Source: Streptomyces sp. 2114.4 (GTDB lineage: Bacteria; Actinomycetota; Actinomycetes; Streptomycetales; Streptomycetaceae). From it: DNA of 64,000 nucleotides. Location of the stretch: NCBI RefSeq assembly GCF_900187385.1, contig NZ_FYEY01000001.1, positions 7,068,001 through 7,132,000 on the forward strand, read 5' to 3'. Of this stretch, positions 52,701-62,126 are shown one piece after another. The notes beneath the pieces were generated by a model. The model had not been told where the DNA came from and made no database searches. It saw nothing but the letters and a program-made list of their open reading frames with translations. A program made the position numbers and the translations under genes. Each line of letters opens with the position of its first letter. Within the stretch, counting starts at the first letter, position 1.

Positions 52701-55700
52701 GCGGCTCGCCGACGCCGAACGCGACGGCGACCGGATCTACGCGGTGGTCAAGGCCGTCGGCACCTCCAGCGACGGGCGGTCCCTCGGGCTGACCGCACCC
52801 CGGCCCGAGGGCCAGCGGCGGGCCCTCGAACGCGCCTACCGGCGCGCCGGGATCAGCCCCGCGCAGGTCGGGCTCCTCGAAGCCCACGGCACCGGAACCG
52901 TCGTCGGCGACACGGCCGAACTCGGCGTCCTCACCGACGTGTTCGAGGCAGCGGGCGCCACCCCGGGCAGCTGCACCCTGGGCTCGGTCAAATCGCAGAT
53001 CGGGCACACCAAATGCGCGGCCGGCCTGGCCGGACTCATCAAGGCCGCCCGCGCCGTGCACGCCGGCGTACGGCCCCCGACCCTGCATCTGACCCGGCCG
53101 GCCGCGGACCCCGGACCGTTCCGCTTCGACACCGGGAGCGCCCGGCCCTGGCCGGTCCCCGTGGCGCGGCGCTTCGCCGGGGTGAGCGCCTTCGGTTTCG
53201 GCGGCACCAACTACCATGCCGTGCTGGCCGGTTACGACGGTGCGCCCGAGCCCGACCACGCCCTGACCCACTGGCCCGCCGAACTCTTCTGCTTCCGGGG
53301 GACCGACCGCCCCGCCGCCGTGCGGGCCATGGAGCGTCTTGCCGCACGCCTGGCGGACAACGACGCCGCCGGACGGCCGTGGCCGCTGCGCGACCTGGCC
53401 GCCGAGACCGCGGCGGCGCAGGGGCCGGTCCAGATCTGCCTGGTGGCCGACGACCTCGATGACCTCGCCGTCAAGCTGGCGGCCGCCCGCCGGTTCGATG
53501 CCGTCGAGGGCGTGTATCCGCGCCGCCGGGACACCGACCCCGGTCTGGTCTCCTTCCTCTTTCCCGGTCAGGGAAGCCAACGTCCGGGAATGATGGGGGA
53601 GTTGTTCCTCGCCTTCCCCGCGCTGCGCGGCCTTCTGGAGGACGCCGACCCGAAGTGGGCCGCGGCCATGTTCCCGCCCACCGCGTTCACCGCCGAGCGC
53701 CGGGCCGCCCAGCAGGCCGCGCTCACCGACACCCGCGTCGCCCAGCCGGCGCTCGGTCTCGCCTCCGCCGCCGCGCACCGGCTGCTCACCACGCTCGGTG
53801 TGCGCCCCGACTGCGCGGCGGGCCACTCCTACGGCGAGCTGACCGCGCTGTGGGCCGCGGGCGCCTACGACACCGCGACCCTGCTGCGCCTCAGCGCCTG
53901 CCGCGGCGAGGCCATCCTCGGGGCCGCCGGAAACGACCCCGGGGCGATGGCCGCCGTGGTGGCCGCTCCGGAGCGCGTCAGGGAGCTGATCCACGCGGCC
54001 GGGGTCGTCGTCGCCAATCACAACGCGCCCGAGCAGAGCGTGATTTCCGGTCCCACGGATGCCGTGGAATCAGCGGTGGCGGCGCTGTGCGCGGCCGGCC
54101 TGGACGCGCGTCGTCTGCCGGTGGCCTGCGCCTTCCACAGCCCACAACTCGCCGCGGCGCGCGACACGTTCGCCGCCGAACTGTCCGCGGTGCAGGTGGC
54201 CGTACCCGCCTTCCCGGTCTGGTCCGGCGCCACCGCGCGGCCTTACGACCGGGAGGCGTCCGCGGTTCGCGCCACCCTTGCGGACCAGGTCGCCGCGCCC
54301 GTGCGCTTCGTGGAGCAGATCGAGGACATGTACGCCGCCGGGGTGCGCACCTTCGTGGAGGCCGGGCCCGGCCGGGTACTCACCGGTCTTGTCGGGCGCA
54401 TCCTGGACGGCCGGCCGCACACGGCCGTGGCGTTGGACGTCCCGGGCGAGCCGGGACTGGCCCGGCTGCCGCACGTGCTGGCCCGGCTCGCAGCGGCCGG
54501 GGTCCCGATCGCCCCGGAAGCCCTGTTCCACGGGCGTACGGAGACGCTGCCCGCGGTTGCCCCGCGCCGCCCGGGATGGCTGGTCGACGGGCATCTGGTG
54601 CGCACCGCCGACGGTGACTGTCTGCCGGGCGGACTGCGCCCCGCGCGCCGCGTGGAAACGGGGTGGGGGACCAGGGAGGGGGCGGCATCCGGGGGCACCA
54701 TGGCGTCCGGGGGCTCGACCGTGTCCGGGGGCTCGACCGCCTCGGTGGGCTCCACGGCATCCGGGAGCACCACGGCCTTCGGGAGCACCACGGCCTCCGG
54801 TGACGGTGCCCGGCAGGGTGCGGTGCTGGAGTATCTGCGGGCGTCGCGCGAGCTCATCGCGGCTCAACGGGATGTTGTGCTGCGGTATTTGGGGGCGGAG
54901 GGAGAGTCGGGAGAGACGGAAGAGGCCACTGAGCGGGCTGCCGCGTCGTTTGCCGCGCCCGTCCGGACCGGCACCGGGGACGCGGCCTCTCCCGTTGCCG
55001 GGGCCGACGCCGCTCTCGGGGCCGCCGACGACGCCGCGGGGCAGGCGCCCGGCACCGCGGCGCGGCGTCTGAGCCCGCCGGAACTCCTCGACGCCGTACG
55101 GGAGATCATTCACACCCGGACCGGCTATCCGCACGACATGCTCGACGCGGGGCTCGACCTGGAGGCCGACCTCTCGGTGGACTCCATCAAGCGCGTGGAG
55201 ATCATCGGGGCGCTGGCCGACCGGATCGGACTGCCGCAGAACGCCGACGGAGCCATGGAATCGGCGGTGGAGCAGCTTTCCCGGGTCAAGACCATCAGCG
55301 GCATCGTCGACTGGATCGCCGCCGCCCACCACGAGGACGTGCCGGAGACGGCCACGTCACCCGAGCCCGCGGCGACCCTCGCGGGAGCCGGTCCCGCAGT
55401 GGCCCTCGCCGGGGTCGGCTCCGCACCGGCCGCTGCCCCGCCCGAGCCGGCCGACTCCTTGTCCGGACCATCCCGGTCATCCCGATCATCCCGGTCATTC
55501 CGGCTCTCCGAGTCCACGCCGCCCGCCCCCACGCACCCGTCCACCCTCCCGAAGCCGCCCGCCGGGGCCGCGGCCGAAGCCGTAGCCGCGAGCGCCCCCG
55601 TGCCCCAACGCCCCACGCGCTACCTGGTGCAGGTAGCGCCCCTCGGCCCGCCGGCGAGCCGGCCGGCCGCCGAGGTGGTGGCGGGCAGCGACTTCACCGT

Positions 55701-57072
55701 GGTGGAGGACGGCCAGGGCGTGGCGCTCGCCCTCACCGCCCTGCTGGAGAGCCATGGCGCACGGGTCCGTACCGTGCCCGCCGAGCGGCTGGCCGAGGCC
55801 ACCGCCGACGGGGTGGGTGGACTGGTGGACCTCAGCGCCCTGCGGGCGGGCCGCGGCGCCGTACTGCCCGGACAGTACGCGGGGCTGCGCACCGCCCTGA
55901 CCGGCGGCGCCCGGTGGCTGCTGCTGGCCACCGCGGCCGGCGGCACCTTCGGCCAGGACGACGCCGAGGACGCCCCCGACCCGCTGCCCGGCGCCGGACT
56001 GCGCGGCTTTGCCCGTACGGCCGCCCTCGAATACCCCGGCGTCCTGATCCGCGCCGTGGACATCGACCCGAAGGACCGCCCCGAACGCATCGCGGCCCAC
56101 CTTCTCGCCGAACTCTGCGCCCCGGGCGAACCGGTCGTCGTCGGCCGCACCAACGGCACCCGTACCACCTTGCGCACCGTCCCCACACCGCTACCGCACG
56201 ACCGGCCCGCCACCGGACGGCCGCTGCTCGACGCGGGCTCCGTGGTGCTGCTGACCGGTGGCGCGCGCGGCATCACGGCCCGTACGGCGCAGGCACTGGC
56301 CCGCGCCCACGGCTGCCACCTCGAACTCCTCGGGCGCACCCCCCTGGACGAGATCCCCGAGGACCCGGCGCTCACGCACGCCCACGACCGCATCGCGCTG
56401 CGCGCCGCCCTCCTCGCCCAAGGGCTGCGCAGACCCGCCCAGATCGAAGCGGCGGCCACCCGCATCCTGGCCCGCCGCGAGATCACCGGCACCCTCGCCG
56501 CCCTGGAACCGCACGCCGCTTCCGTGCGCTACCACGCGGCCGATGTCACCGACGCCGCCGCCGTACGCGCCGTGGTGGACGACATCCGGGACCGGCACGG
56601 CCGCCTCGACGGGGTCGTGCACGGCGCGGGCACCCTGGAGGACAAGCTGCTGCGGGACAAGGACCCGGCCTCCTTCGACCGGGTCTTCGCCGTCAAGGTC
56701 GACGGCGCCCGCCACCTCCTGGAGGCCGCCGGCGACGACACCGGCTTCCTGGTCCTCTTCGGCAGCGTCGCCGGGGTCTTCGGCAACCGTGGCCAGGCCG
56801 ACTACGCCGCCGCCAACGACGCCCTGGACACCCTCGCCAGGGCCTGGTCGGCCCGTACGGCCGGGCGCGTCCTCGCCGTCGACTGGGGGCCCTGGGCGGC
56901 CGACGGCGGCGGCATGGTCACCCCGGAGCTGGAGCGCGCCTACGCCCGCCGGGGCATCCCGCTCCTGGACCCCGGGGCCGCGGCCGACGCCCTGCTGGCC
57001 GAACTGGCCCACGGCACCTCGCCCCAGGTCGTCCTGGCGGCGGCCGGCGGGGAGGCGGCGGGCGATGAGTGA
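49729..57072 (+). CDS. Iterative type I PKS/PUFA-synthase-like protein: PfaD-like ER-KS-AT-ACP-KR
   Basis: 2447 residues. Residues 1 to about 640 resemble the FMN-dependent nitropropane-dioxygenase-like enoyl reductase PfaD (VLAAGGIGPHTAAAAVAGGAA, GQECGGHIGPRASFPLW, FAGGIHDARTAAM). KS about 730-1170 with active Cys918 in DAACASSL and EAHGTGT. AT about 1275-1600 with Ser1367 in GHSYGE. ACP near 1790-1850 with phosphopantetheine Ser1819 in LSVDSIKRVE. KR about 2170-2440 with LLTGGARGIT. Single-ACP and enediyne/PUFA-like modules act iteratively with reduction. Linkers carry tandem amino-acid repeats (54690-54800). GTG at 49729 follows AAGGAG. The next gene overlaps by 8 bp. The product is probably a polyene or secondary lipid. 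Confidence 0.9.
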   Translation: MAPWPPLSGTPHSGRDLVVALSPFEEPDERIVVAAERAGALGLLDLGRDAGAAREALARLGRSRHGVRVPVGCPLTPAELPEGTDTVLLADPRAYGVDPQVYGADPQVYGAGPDAARGPDGADAGPDGAVPAPGRAVPGHDWAGGGRRRVWAEITTPEEAVAACAAGVTALVARGHESGGRVGELTTCVLLSRVLADPSVTVPVLAAGGIGPHTAAAAVAGGAAGVLLDSQLALTTEGTARLPRAVADAIRAMDGSETTLVAGHRVLTRPDLAAPAAAMTTAGDDAGSTGARTGPATRIATLLGARDLQTQLLPVGQDGAFAARLAARHRTTGGVVQAVRTALAEHLAAAARTRPLAPRPGARHLPVAQGPMTRVSDVPAFAAAVAAEGGLPFLALAVMDGEQVRRLLAETAGRLGERPWGVGLLGFAPPELRREQLAAVAEFVPEYALIAGGRPAQAAPLEAAGTRTYLHVPAPGLLERYLAEGARRFVFEGQECGGHIGPRASFPLWEEQVERLAAHARTHGGTAGDLDLLFAGGIHDARTAAMAAAAAAPLAGLGARIGVLMGTAYLFTQEAVSTGAVLPGFQDTALACDRTVLLRTAPGHATRCAETAYTEEFTAVERRLAAQDTDPRTRWEELERRNLGRLRLASKGLRHTDGGPPAPVGEREQRREGLYMLGQAATARDATTTVAALHTAVTEGATAQLTARAEQFGAPGGQQDGHRGGKAEPLDIAIVGMACCYPGAADTARFWSNIVSGVDSVTEVPAERWDTGTYHDPDPARAGERTPSRWGGFLPAVPFDALAHGIPPASLAAIEPVQLLALEAAAKALADAGYAERDFDRARTSVVFGAEAGTELAGAYGLRALHPAYLGDLPPALDAELPRLTEDSFPGVLANVIAGRIAGRLDLGGANCTVDAACASSLAALDLACRQLRDHDSDMALCGGADVHNGINDYLMFASVRALSPTGRCRPFDAAADGIALGEGVGALVLKRLADAERDGDRIYAVVKAVGTSSDGRSLGLTAPRPEGQRRALERAYRRAGISPAQVGLLEAHGTGTVVGDTAELGVLTDVFEAAGATPGSCTLGSVKSQIGHTKCAAGLAGLIKAARAVHAGVRPPTLHLTRPAADPGPFRFDTGSARPWPVPVARRFAGVSAFGFGGTNYHAVLAGYDGAPEPDHALTHWPAELFCFRGTDRPAAVRAMERLAARLADNDAAGRPWPLRDLAAETAAAQGPVQICLVADDLDDLAVKLAAARRFDAVEGVYPRRRDTDPGLVSFLFPGQGSQRPGMMGELFLAFPALRGLLEDADPKWAAAMFPPTAFTAERRAAQQAALTDTRVAQPALGLASAAAHRLLTTLGVRPDCAAGHSYGELTALWAAGAYDTATLLRLSACRGEAILGAAGNDPGAMAAVVAAPERVRELIHAAGVVVANHNAPEQSVISGPTDAVESAVAALCAAGLDARRLPVACAFHSPQLAAARDTFAAELSAVQVAVPAFPVWSGATARPYDREASAVRATLADQVAAPVRFVEQIEDMYAAGVRTFVEAGPGRVLTGLVGRILDGRPHTAVALDVPGEPGLARLPHVLARLAAAGVPIAPEALFHGRTETLPAVAPRRPGWLVDGHLVRTADGDCLPGGLRPARRVETGWGTREGAASGGTMASGGSTVSGGSTASVGSTASGSTTAFGSTTASGDGARQGAVLEYLRASRELIAAQRDVVLRYLGAEGESGETEEATERAAASFAAPVRTGTGDAASPVAGADAALGAADDAAGQAPGTAARRLSPPELLDAVREIIHTRTGYPHDMLDAGLDLEADLSVDSIKRVEIIGALADRIGLPQNADGAMESAVEQLSRVKTISGIVDWIAAAHHEDVPETATSPEPAATLAGAGPAVALAGVGSAPAAAPPEPADSLSGPSRSSRSSRSFRLSESTPPAPTHPSTLPKPPAGAAAEAVAASAPVPQRPTRYLVQVAPLGPPASRPAAEVVAGSDFTVVEDGQGVALALTALLESHGARVRTVPAERLAEATADGVGGLVDLSALRAGRGAVLPGQYAGLRTALTGGARWLLLATAAGGTFGQDDAEDAPDPLPGAGLRGFARTAALEYPGVLIRAVDIDPKDRPERIAAHLLAELCAPGEPVVVGRTNGTRTTLRTVPTPLPHDRPATGRPLLDAGSVVLLTGGARGITARTAQALARAHGCHLELLGRTPLDEIPEDPALTHAHDRIALRAALLAQGLRRPAQIEAAATRILARREITGTLAALEPHAASVRYHAADVTDAAAVRAVVDDIRDRHGRLDGVVHGAGTLEDKLLRDKDPASFDRVFAVKVDGARHLLEAAGDDTGFLVLFGSVAGVFGNRGQADYAAANDALDTLARAWSARTAGRVLAVDWGPWAADGGGMVTPELERAYARRGIPLLDPGAAADALLAELAHGTSPQVVLAAAGGEAAGDE
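54684..54806 (+). repeat. Short tandem repeats in the AT-ACP linker
   Basis: Imperfect 15-18 bp units of the type TCCGGGGGC(T/A)CCACG encode an ASGGST-like stretch repeated about seven times in the linker before the ACP. Similar expanded linkers lie at 50000-50075 (DPQVYGA repeats) and 59760-59900 in the next gene (ALAVGR repeats). Confidence 0.6.
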
Positions 57073-60000
57073 CACCGGTGCCCGGCGGACCGGACCCCGC
57101 CCTACGGACGCCGCGATCGTCGGCATGGGGGCGCTCTTCCCCGGTGCCGGTGATCTCGCCGCGTACCGGCGCAACCTGCTGGCCGGCCGGGACTGCATCA
57201 CGGAGGTGCCGCCCGGCCGCTGGGACCCCGAGGTCTACTACGATCCGCACGCCGCCGAGGGTCCCGCCCGCAGCGACCGCTTCTACTGCCGGCGGGGCGG
57301 TTTCCTGGACGACCTCGCGGCCTTCGACCCCACCCGCTTCGGCATCATGCCCGCCACCGTTCCGGGAGCCGAACCCGACCAACTGCTCGCCCTGCGCGTC
57401 ATCGCCGACGCCATCGCCGACGCGGGCGGCCAGGAGCGGCTGCCCGCCGACCGTTCCCGTATCGGGGTCATACTCGGCCGCGGCGGCTTCATGGGCGTGG
57501 CCACCGCCCGGCTCGACCAGCGGGTCCGTACCGCCCACCAGCTCGCCGCCACGCTGCGCCAACTCGCCCCGGAACTGGGGGAGTCCAAGATCACCGCGGT
57601 GCGCAACGCCTTCCAGGAGGGCCTGGGCCCCGAGTCGCCGGAGGCGTCCATCGGCCTGGTGCCCAGCTTCACCGCCGCCCGGACCGCCAACCGGCTGGAC
57701 TTCCGCGGACCCGCCTACACCCTCGACGCGGCCTGCGCCTCCTCGCTGCTGGCCGTGGCCCAGGCCGTCGACCTGCTGGCCGCCGGGCGCTGCGACAGCG
57801 TGGTCGCCGGAGCCGTGCACCACTGCCATATCGCCACCCTGTGGAGCGTCTTCACCCAGCTGCGTGCCCTGAGCCCCACCCAGTGCATCCGTCCCTTCGA
57901 CCGCCGGGCCGACGGCACGCTGCTGTCCGAAGGCACCGGCGTCGTCGTCCTCAAACGCCTGGCCGACGCCGAACGCGACGGGGACCGGGTCTACGCGGTC
58001 ATCCGCGGGGCGGGGGTGGCGGGGGACGGACGCGCGTCGAGCCTGATGAACCCCCGGACGGAGGGGCAGACCAGAGCGCTGCAACAGGCCTGGAGCAGCG
58101 CCGGCCTCGATCCGGAACACCCCGCCGCGCTCGGCCTGCTGGAGGCGCACGGCACCGGAACGCCGGTCGGTGACGCCGCCGAACTGGACACCCTGGCCCG
58201 GGTGTTCGGCCCTCCTGGCGCGGGCGGGGCGCCGATCGGTCTGGGCTCGGTGAAGTCGATGCTCGGCCACACCATGCAGGCCGCCGGGATCGCCGGACTG
58301 ATCAAGGCCGCCCTCGCCGTGCACGACCGCATCCTGCCGCCGACCCTGCATCTGGACGAACCGCACGAGGGCATGGCGCGGACCCGGATGCGTCCGGTCA
58401 CCGAGGCCGAACCCTGGGACGCCGGAAGGGCACCCTTACGGGCCGGGGTCAATGCCTTCGGCTTCGGCGGGATCAACGCCCACGTCATCCTGGAGGAAGC
58501 CCCGGGAGGCCGGCCCGCCGCCGCGCCGCCCGCGCCCCACACCTCCCCGCTGCGGACGGCGGAGCCGGAGCGCACCGTACTGCTCGCCGCGCACTCTCCC
58601 GCCGAACTGGCGGAGCAATTACGGAAGCTGGGAGAGGGGGTGGGCGAGGAGGCGGGGGGCGCGGGCACCGGCGTCCCCATGGGCGACGGCCCTTGCCGTC
58701 TCGCTCTCCTCGGTCCCACCCCGCAGCGCCGCGCCCTGGCCGCCAAGATCCTCGCCCGGGGACTGCCCTGGCGGGGGCGCGGTGAGGTGTGGTTCACGCC
58801 GAGCCCGTTCTTCGGGCCGTACGCGCGGGAGGCGGGAGCGCGGCTCGCGTTCGTCTTTCCGGGGCTGGAGGCGGAGCCGCCGCCGCGCGTGGACGACATC
58901 GCCGACCGGATGTCGCTGCCGCGCCCCGCGGTCTCCGGGGGCAGCGGTCTGGTCGAGCGGGCCGTCGACTCCCTCGCCGTCGGCCGGCTGCTCGCCCGCG
59001 CCCTGGACCGACTGGGCGTCACCCCCGATCTGCTGACCGGCCACAGCCTCGGGGAGTGGACGGCCATGGTGGTCGCCGGAATGTACCCGCCGCAGGCCGT
59101 GGACACCTTCCTCGGCTCGCTGCGGCCCGGTTCCCTCGCGGTGCCCGACCTGGTCTACGCGGCCCTGGGGTGCGGTGCCGCACAGGCGGCCGCGGCGCTG
59201 GAAGGCCTGGAAAGGGTGGCGGTCAGCCACGACAACTGCCCGCACCAGTCGGTGATCTGCGGAGCCCCGGGACCGCTGGCCGAGGCCGTCCGCAGACTCG
59301 CCGCACAGGGCGTACGGGCCCAGGAGATGCCCTTCCGCTCCGGCTTCCACACGCCGATGTGGGCGCCCTACCTCGACCAGGTCGGCGCGGCCTTCGACGC
59401 CTTGCCGCTGCGGGACCCGCAGGTGCCCGTCTGGTCGGCGACGACCGTCGCGCCCTTCCCCGACGACCCCTCGGAGGTCCGTGCGCTGGTGCTGCGGCAC
59501 CTTCTGGAGCCGGTCCGCTTCCAGCACCTGACCAGGCGGCTGTACGAGACGGGCGTACGCGCCTTCGTCCAGGTCGGTGCCGGCAGTCTTACCGGCTTCA
59601 TCGGCGACACCCTCCACGGGGAGGACCATCTCGCCGTGGCGGCGGCCGGCACCCGCGGCGGGGGAGGGGCACAACTGGTGCAGACCGCGGCCGCGTTGTG
59701 GGCCGAGGGGATCGCTCCACGCTGGGAAGAGCTGGCTCCTTCGGCCGGCGGTGCTCTGGGGGCGGGGCGCGCCGTCGCCGTGGAGCGTGCCCTGGCTTCG
59801 GACGGAGCCCTGGCTGTGGGCCGAGCCCTGGCCGTGGGCCGCGCGCTCGCCGTGGACCGTGCCACGGCCCCGGACCGCGCCGGGGGACCGGAGGGAGCCG
59901 CGGGCCGGGACCACGCCGCGGGCCGGGTGGGAGCCACGGGCCCGACCGGAGCCGGCGCAGCTGTCCGCCTCGATCTCGGGTCGCCGCTGGTCCTCTTGGG

Positions 60001-60277
60001 CGGGGCGGCGGCTCCGGAGGGACTGCTTTTCGCGTCCGCCGGCCCTCCCCCACCCCCGAACCCACCCCCGCCCCCTCCCCCGAAGGGGGAGGAGGGGGAG
60101 GGGGCGGGGGAGCGCTGCCCGGCGCAGCCGGAGGCGGTGCGGAGGGAGCGCCGGCGGACACAGGAGGAGGCGGTGGTGAGGGAGCGCTGCCGCACCCCCG
60201 GCCGTCCGTCGCGGACCCCGTACGGCAGGCCCTGGACGCCGTCCTCGCCGAAACCCGGGCCGCCACCCGCACGGTAG
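57065..60277 (+). CDS. KS-AT polyketide synthase subunit, 3' part in broken frame
   Basis: The frame gives 1070 residues. KS spans about 10-480: active Cys224 in LDAACASSL, EAHGTGTPVG and LGHTMQAAG. AT spans about 590-880: it begins AFVFPGLEAEPPPR and has Ser661 in GHSLGEW; DNCPHQSVICG follows. From about residue 990 the frame becomes Pro/Gly/Arg-rich nonsense. At 60040-60110, a C/G homopolymer-rich hairpin, coding character moves to another frame, which reads DPVRQALDAVLAETRAATRT near 60205-60270, a normal post-AT linker. The called stop at 60277 is therefore doubtful. The protein probably continues into the DH-PPTase. The start overlaps the preceding gene by 8 bp. Confidence 0.75.
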   Translation: MSDTGARRTGPRPTDAAIVGMGALFPGAGDLAAYRRNLLAGRDCITEVPPGRWDPEVYYDPHAAEGPARSDRFYCRRGGFLDDLAAFDPTRFGIMPATVPGAEPDQLLALRVIADAIADAGGQERLPADRSRIGVILGRGGFMGVATARLDQRVRTAHQLAATLRQLAPELGESKITAVRNAFQEGLGPESPEASIGLVPSFTAARTANRLDFRGPAYTLDAACASSLLAVAQAVDLLAAGRCDSVVAGAVHHCHIATLWSVFTQLRALSPTQCIRPFDRRADGTLLSEGTGVVVLKRLADAERDGDRVYAVIRGAGVAGDGRASSLMNPRTEGQTRALQQAWSSAGLDPEHPAALGLLEAHGTGTPVGDAAELDTLARVFGPPGAGGAPIGLGSVKSMLGHTMQAAGIAGLIKAALAVHDRILPPTLHLDEPHEGMARTRMRPVTEAEPWDAGRAPLRAGVNAFGFGGINAHVILEEAPGGRPAAAPPAPHTSPLRTAEPERTVLLAAHSPAELAEQLRKLGEGVGEEAGGAGTGVPMGDGPCRLALLGPTPQRRALAAKILARGLPWRGRGEVWFTPSPFFGPYAREAGARLAFVFPGLEAEPPPRVDDIADRMSLPRPAVSGGSGLVERAVDSLAVGRLLARALDRLGVTPDLLTGHSLGEWTAMVVAGMYPPQAVDTFLGSLRPGSLAVPDLVYAALGCGAAQAAAALEGLERVAVSHDNCPHQSVICGAPGPLAEAVRRLAAQGVRAQEMPFRSGFHTPMWAPYLDQVGAAFDALPLRDPQVPVWSATTVAPFPDDPSEVRALVLRHLLEPVRFQHLTRRLYETGVRAFVQVGAGSLTGFIGDTLHGEDHLAVAAAGTRGGGGAQLVQTAAALWAEGIAPRWEELAPSAGGALGAGRAVAVERALASDGALAVGRALAVGRALAVDRATAPDRAGGPEGAAGRDHAAGRVGATGPTGAGAAVRLDLGSPLVLLGGAAAPEGLLFASAGPPPPPNPPPPPPPKGEEGEGAGERCPAQPEAVRRERRRTQEEAVVRERCRTPGRPSRTPYGRPWTPSSPKPGPPPAR
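60048..60110. repeat. C/G homopolymer hairpin at the PKS frame change
   Basis: CCCGCCCCCTCCCCC (near 60067-60081) pairs with GGGGGAGGGGGCGGG (near 60092-60106), in a run of C5-C6 and G5 blocks. It coincides with loss of coding frame in the KS-AT gene. Either an inserted GC-rich element or a sequencing-prone site. Confidence 0.6.
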
Positions 60278-60677
60278 CCGCCGCGGCCGCCCGGCCCGCC
60301 CCGGCACCCGTCGCCGGCCGCAACGCCCGCCGGGCCCCGGCCCCGGTCCCTGGCCGCACCGACGGGCCGACCCCGGCCCCCGGCTTTGGCAGCACCGCCG
60401 ACCCGGCCCCCGCATCCACCCCCCGCCGCATCCCCAGCCCGCCCCCGACCCCCGGCCCTGCCCCCGCCCCCGGCCCTGGCCACACCCCTGGCCCGGCCCC
60501 CGCACCGAACCCCCGCCCCACCCCCGGCCCGACCCCAACCGCCCCAACCCCGGCCCCAGCCCCCACCGCACCACCCGTCACCTCTCCCTCGGCACCCTCC
60601 CCTACGTCCGCGACCACTGTGTCTACCTCCAGCCCGACGACTGGCCGGAGCCGGCCGACCGCTTCCCCGTCGTCCCC

Positions 60678-62126
60678 ATGACCACACTGCTGGAACTGGC
60701 CGCCGAGGCGGCCCACGAGGTGCGTCCCGGGCTCACCGTCACCGGCTACTCCGACGTGCGGGCCCTGCGCTGGCTGCCCGTCGCCCCGCCCGTCGATCTC
60801 ACTGTCACCGCGACCCCGGCCGACGGCGGCCGGGTACGGGTGAGCCTCGGCGGTCACGCCACCGTCACCGTCCATCTCGCGGCACATCACCCGCCTCCGC
60901 CGCCCCTTGACCCCACGGCCCTGACGTCCTGTGGGCCGGCGCCCGTCAGCGCCGAGGCCCTTTACCGGGACCGGTGGATGTTCCACGGCCCGGCCTTCGC
61001 CGGGGTCCACGAGGTCACCGCGCTCGCCGCCGACGGCATCCGCGGAACGCTGCGCGCGCTGCCGGCCCCCGGCGCCCTCCTGGACGCCGCGGGCCAGCTC
61101 CTCGGCCACTGGATGCAGCTGAAACTCACCGGTGACCGGCTGGTCTTCCCCGCGACCCTGGACCGGGTACGGCTCTACGGGCCGCCGCCCCCCGAGGGCG
61201 CGCTGCTGGCGGTCACCGCCCGGATCCGTGAGGTGGGGCCCGGCTCGGTACGCGGCGAGGTGGAACTGTGCGGCGCCGACGGCGCGGTGTGGGCGCGACT
61301 GGAGAACTGGACGTACCGGCGGTTCGGTGCCGACGAACGGGTGTGGCCGATGAAGTTCACTCCGGAGGTGTGCGGCATCGGCGAACCCCGGCCGGGCGGC
61401 TGGTGCCTGGCCCGGCGCCGCTGGACGGACCCGGCCTCGCAGGAGCTGGTGATGCGCCGCTATCTGGGCGCCGCCGAACGCGCACGCTACGAACGGTGCG
61501 CGCCGCGCGCCCGCGCGGGCTGGCTGCTGGGCCGGATCGCCGCCAAGGACGCGGTCCGGGAACTGCTGTGGGAGTCGGGAGCGGGCCCCGTCTTCCCCGC
61601 CGAGGTCCCGGTCGGCACCGACCCGCACGGCCGCACCAGGCCCGAGGGCCCGCTCGCCGCCGGCCTCCACCTCTCCCTCGCCCACAAGGACCACGTCGCC
61701 GTGGCCCTCGCCCACCGGGCGGGCCCCGTCGGCATCGACATCGAGCCGGTCACCGGCGATCCGCGAGCCCTCGAACAGATCGTCCTCACCCCGGCCGAAA
61801 GCCGTCTGGCGGACGGCCTCCAGGCCCGCGGAGCGACCGGTGGAACGGGCCGCGCCTACTGGCTCACCGCCCTGTGGTGCGCCAAGGAGGCCGCGGCGAA
61901 GGCGGCGGGCAGCGGCCTCGGCGGCCGGCCCCTGGACTGGACCGTGACGTCCGCACCGGGCGGCGCGCTGCGGGTGGACTCCCCGGACGGTCGGCACCAC
62001 CTCGTCCACGTCGACTCCGTCCACGACCTGTCCGCGCACCACGTCGTCGCCTGGACCGGGCCGCCGCCCGTGCCCCGTACGGACACCGACACCCCCACTT
62101 CCACGGAGGCCACCCATGGCAGCTGA
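60678..62126 (+). CDS. Dehydratase-phosphopantetheinyl transferase, true 5' end probably upstream
   Basis: The frame from ATG 60678 gives 482 residues: a polyketide dehydratase double-hotdog (about 1-235, with RWMFHGPAFAGVHEV and LLDAAGQLLGHWMQ) and a 4'-phosphopantetheinyl transferase (about 260-450, with HLSLAHKDHVAVALA, VGIDIEPV and WCAKEAAAKAAG). PPTase activates the ACPs of the cluster. The same frame is open from 60180, and just before the ATG it reads LGTLPYVRDHCVYLQPDDWP, the DH start motif with its His. ATG 60678 is thus inside the DH domain, and the gene is probably the 3' part of the preceding KS-AT gene. DH-PPTase fusion is typical of enediyne-type synthases. The ACP gene overlaps its end. 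Confidence 0.82.
   Translation: MTTLLELAAEAAHEVRPGLTVTGYSDVRALRWLPVAPPVDLTVTATPADGGRVRVSLGGHATVTVHLAAHHPPPPPLDPTALTSCGPAPVSAEALYRDRWMFHGPAFAGVHEVTALAADGIRGTLRALPAPGALLDAAGQLLGHWMQLKLTGDRLVFPATLDRVRLYGPPPPEGALLAVTARIREVGPGSVRGEVELCGADGAVWARLENWTYRRFGADERVWPMKFTPEVCGIGEPRPGGWCLARRRWTDPASQELVMRRYLGAAERARYERCAPRARAGWLLGRIAAKDAVRELLWESGAGPVFPAEVPVGTDPHGRTRPEGPLAAGLHLSLAHKDHVAVALAHRAGPVGIDIEPVTGDPRALEQIVLTPAESRLADGLQARGATGGTGRAYWLTALWCAKEAAAKAAGSGLGGRPLDWTVTSAPGGALRVDSPDGRHHLVHVDSVHDLSAHHVVAWTGPPPVPRTDTDTPTSTEATHGS

Noticed and set aside
49915..54021. 1368-residue minus-strand open frame opposite the PKS
   Set aside because: Gly/Arg/Val-rich with no domain, fully antisense to conserved KS and AT domains; typical high-GC shadow frame.
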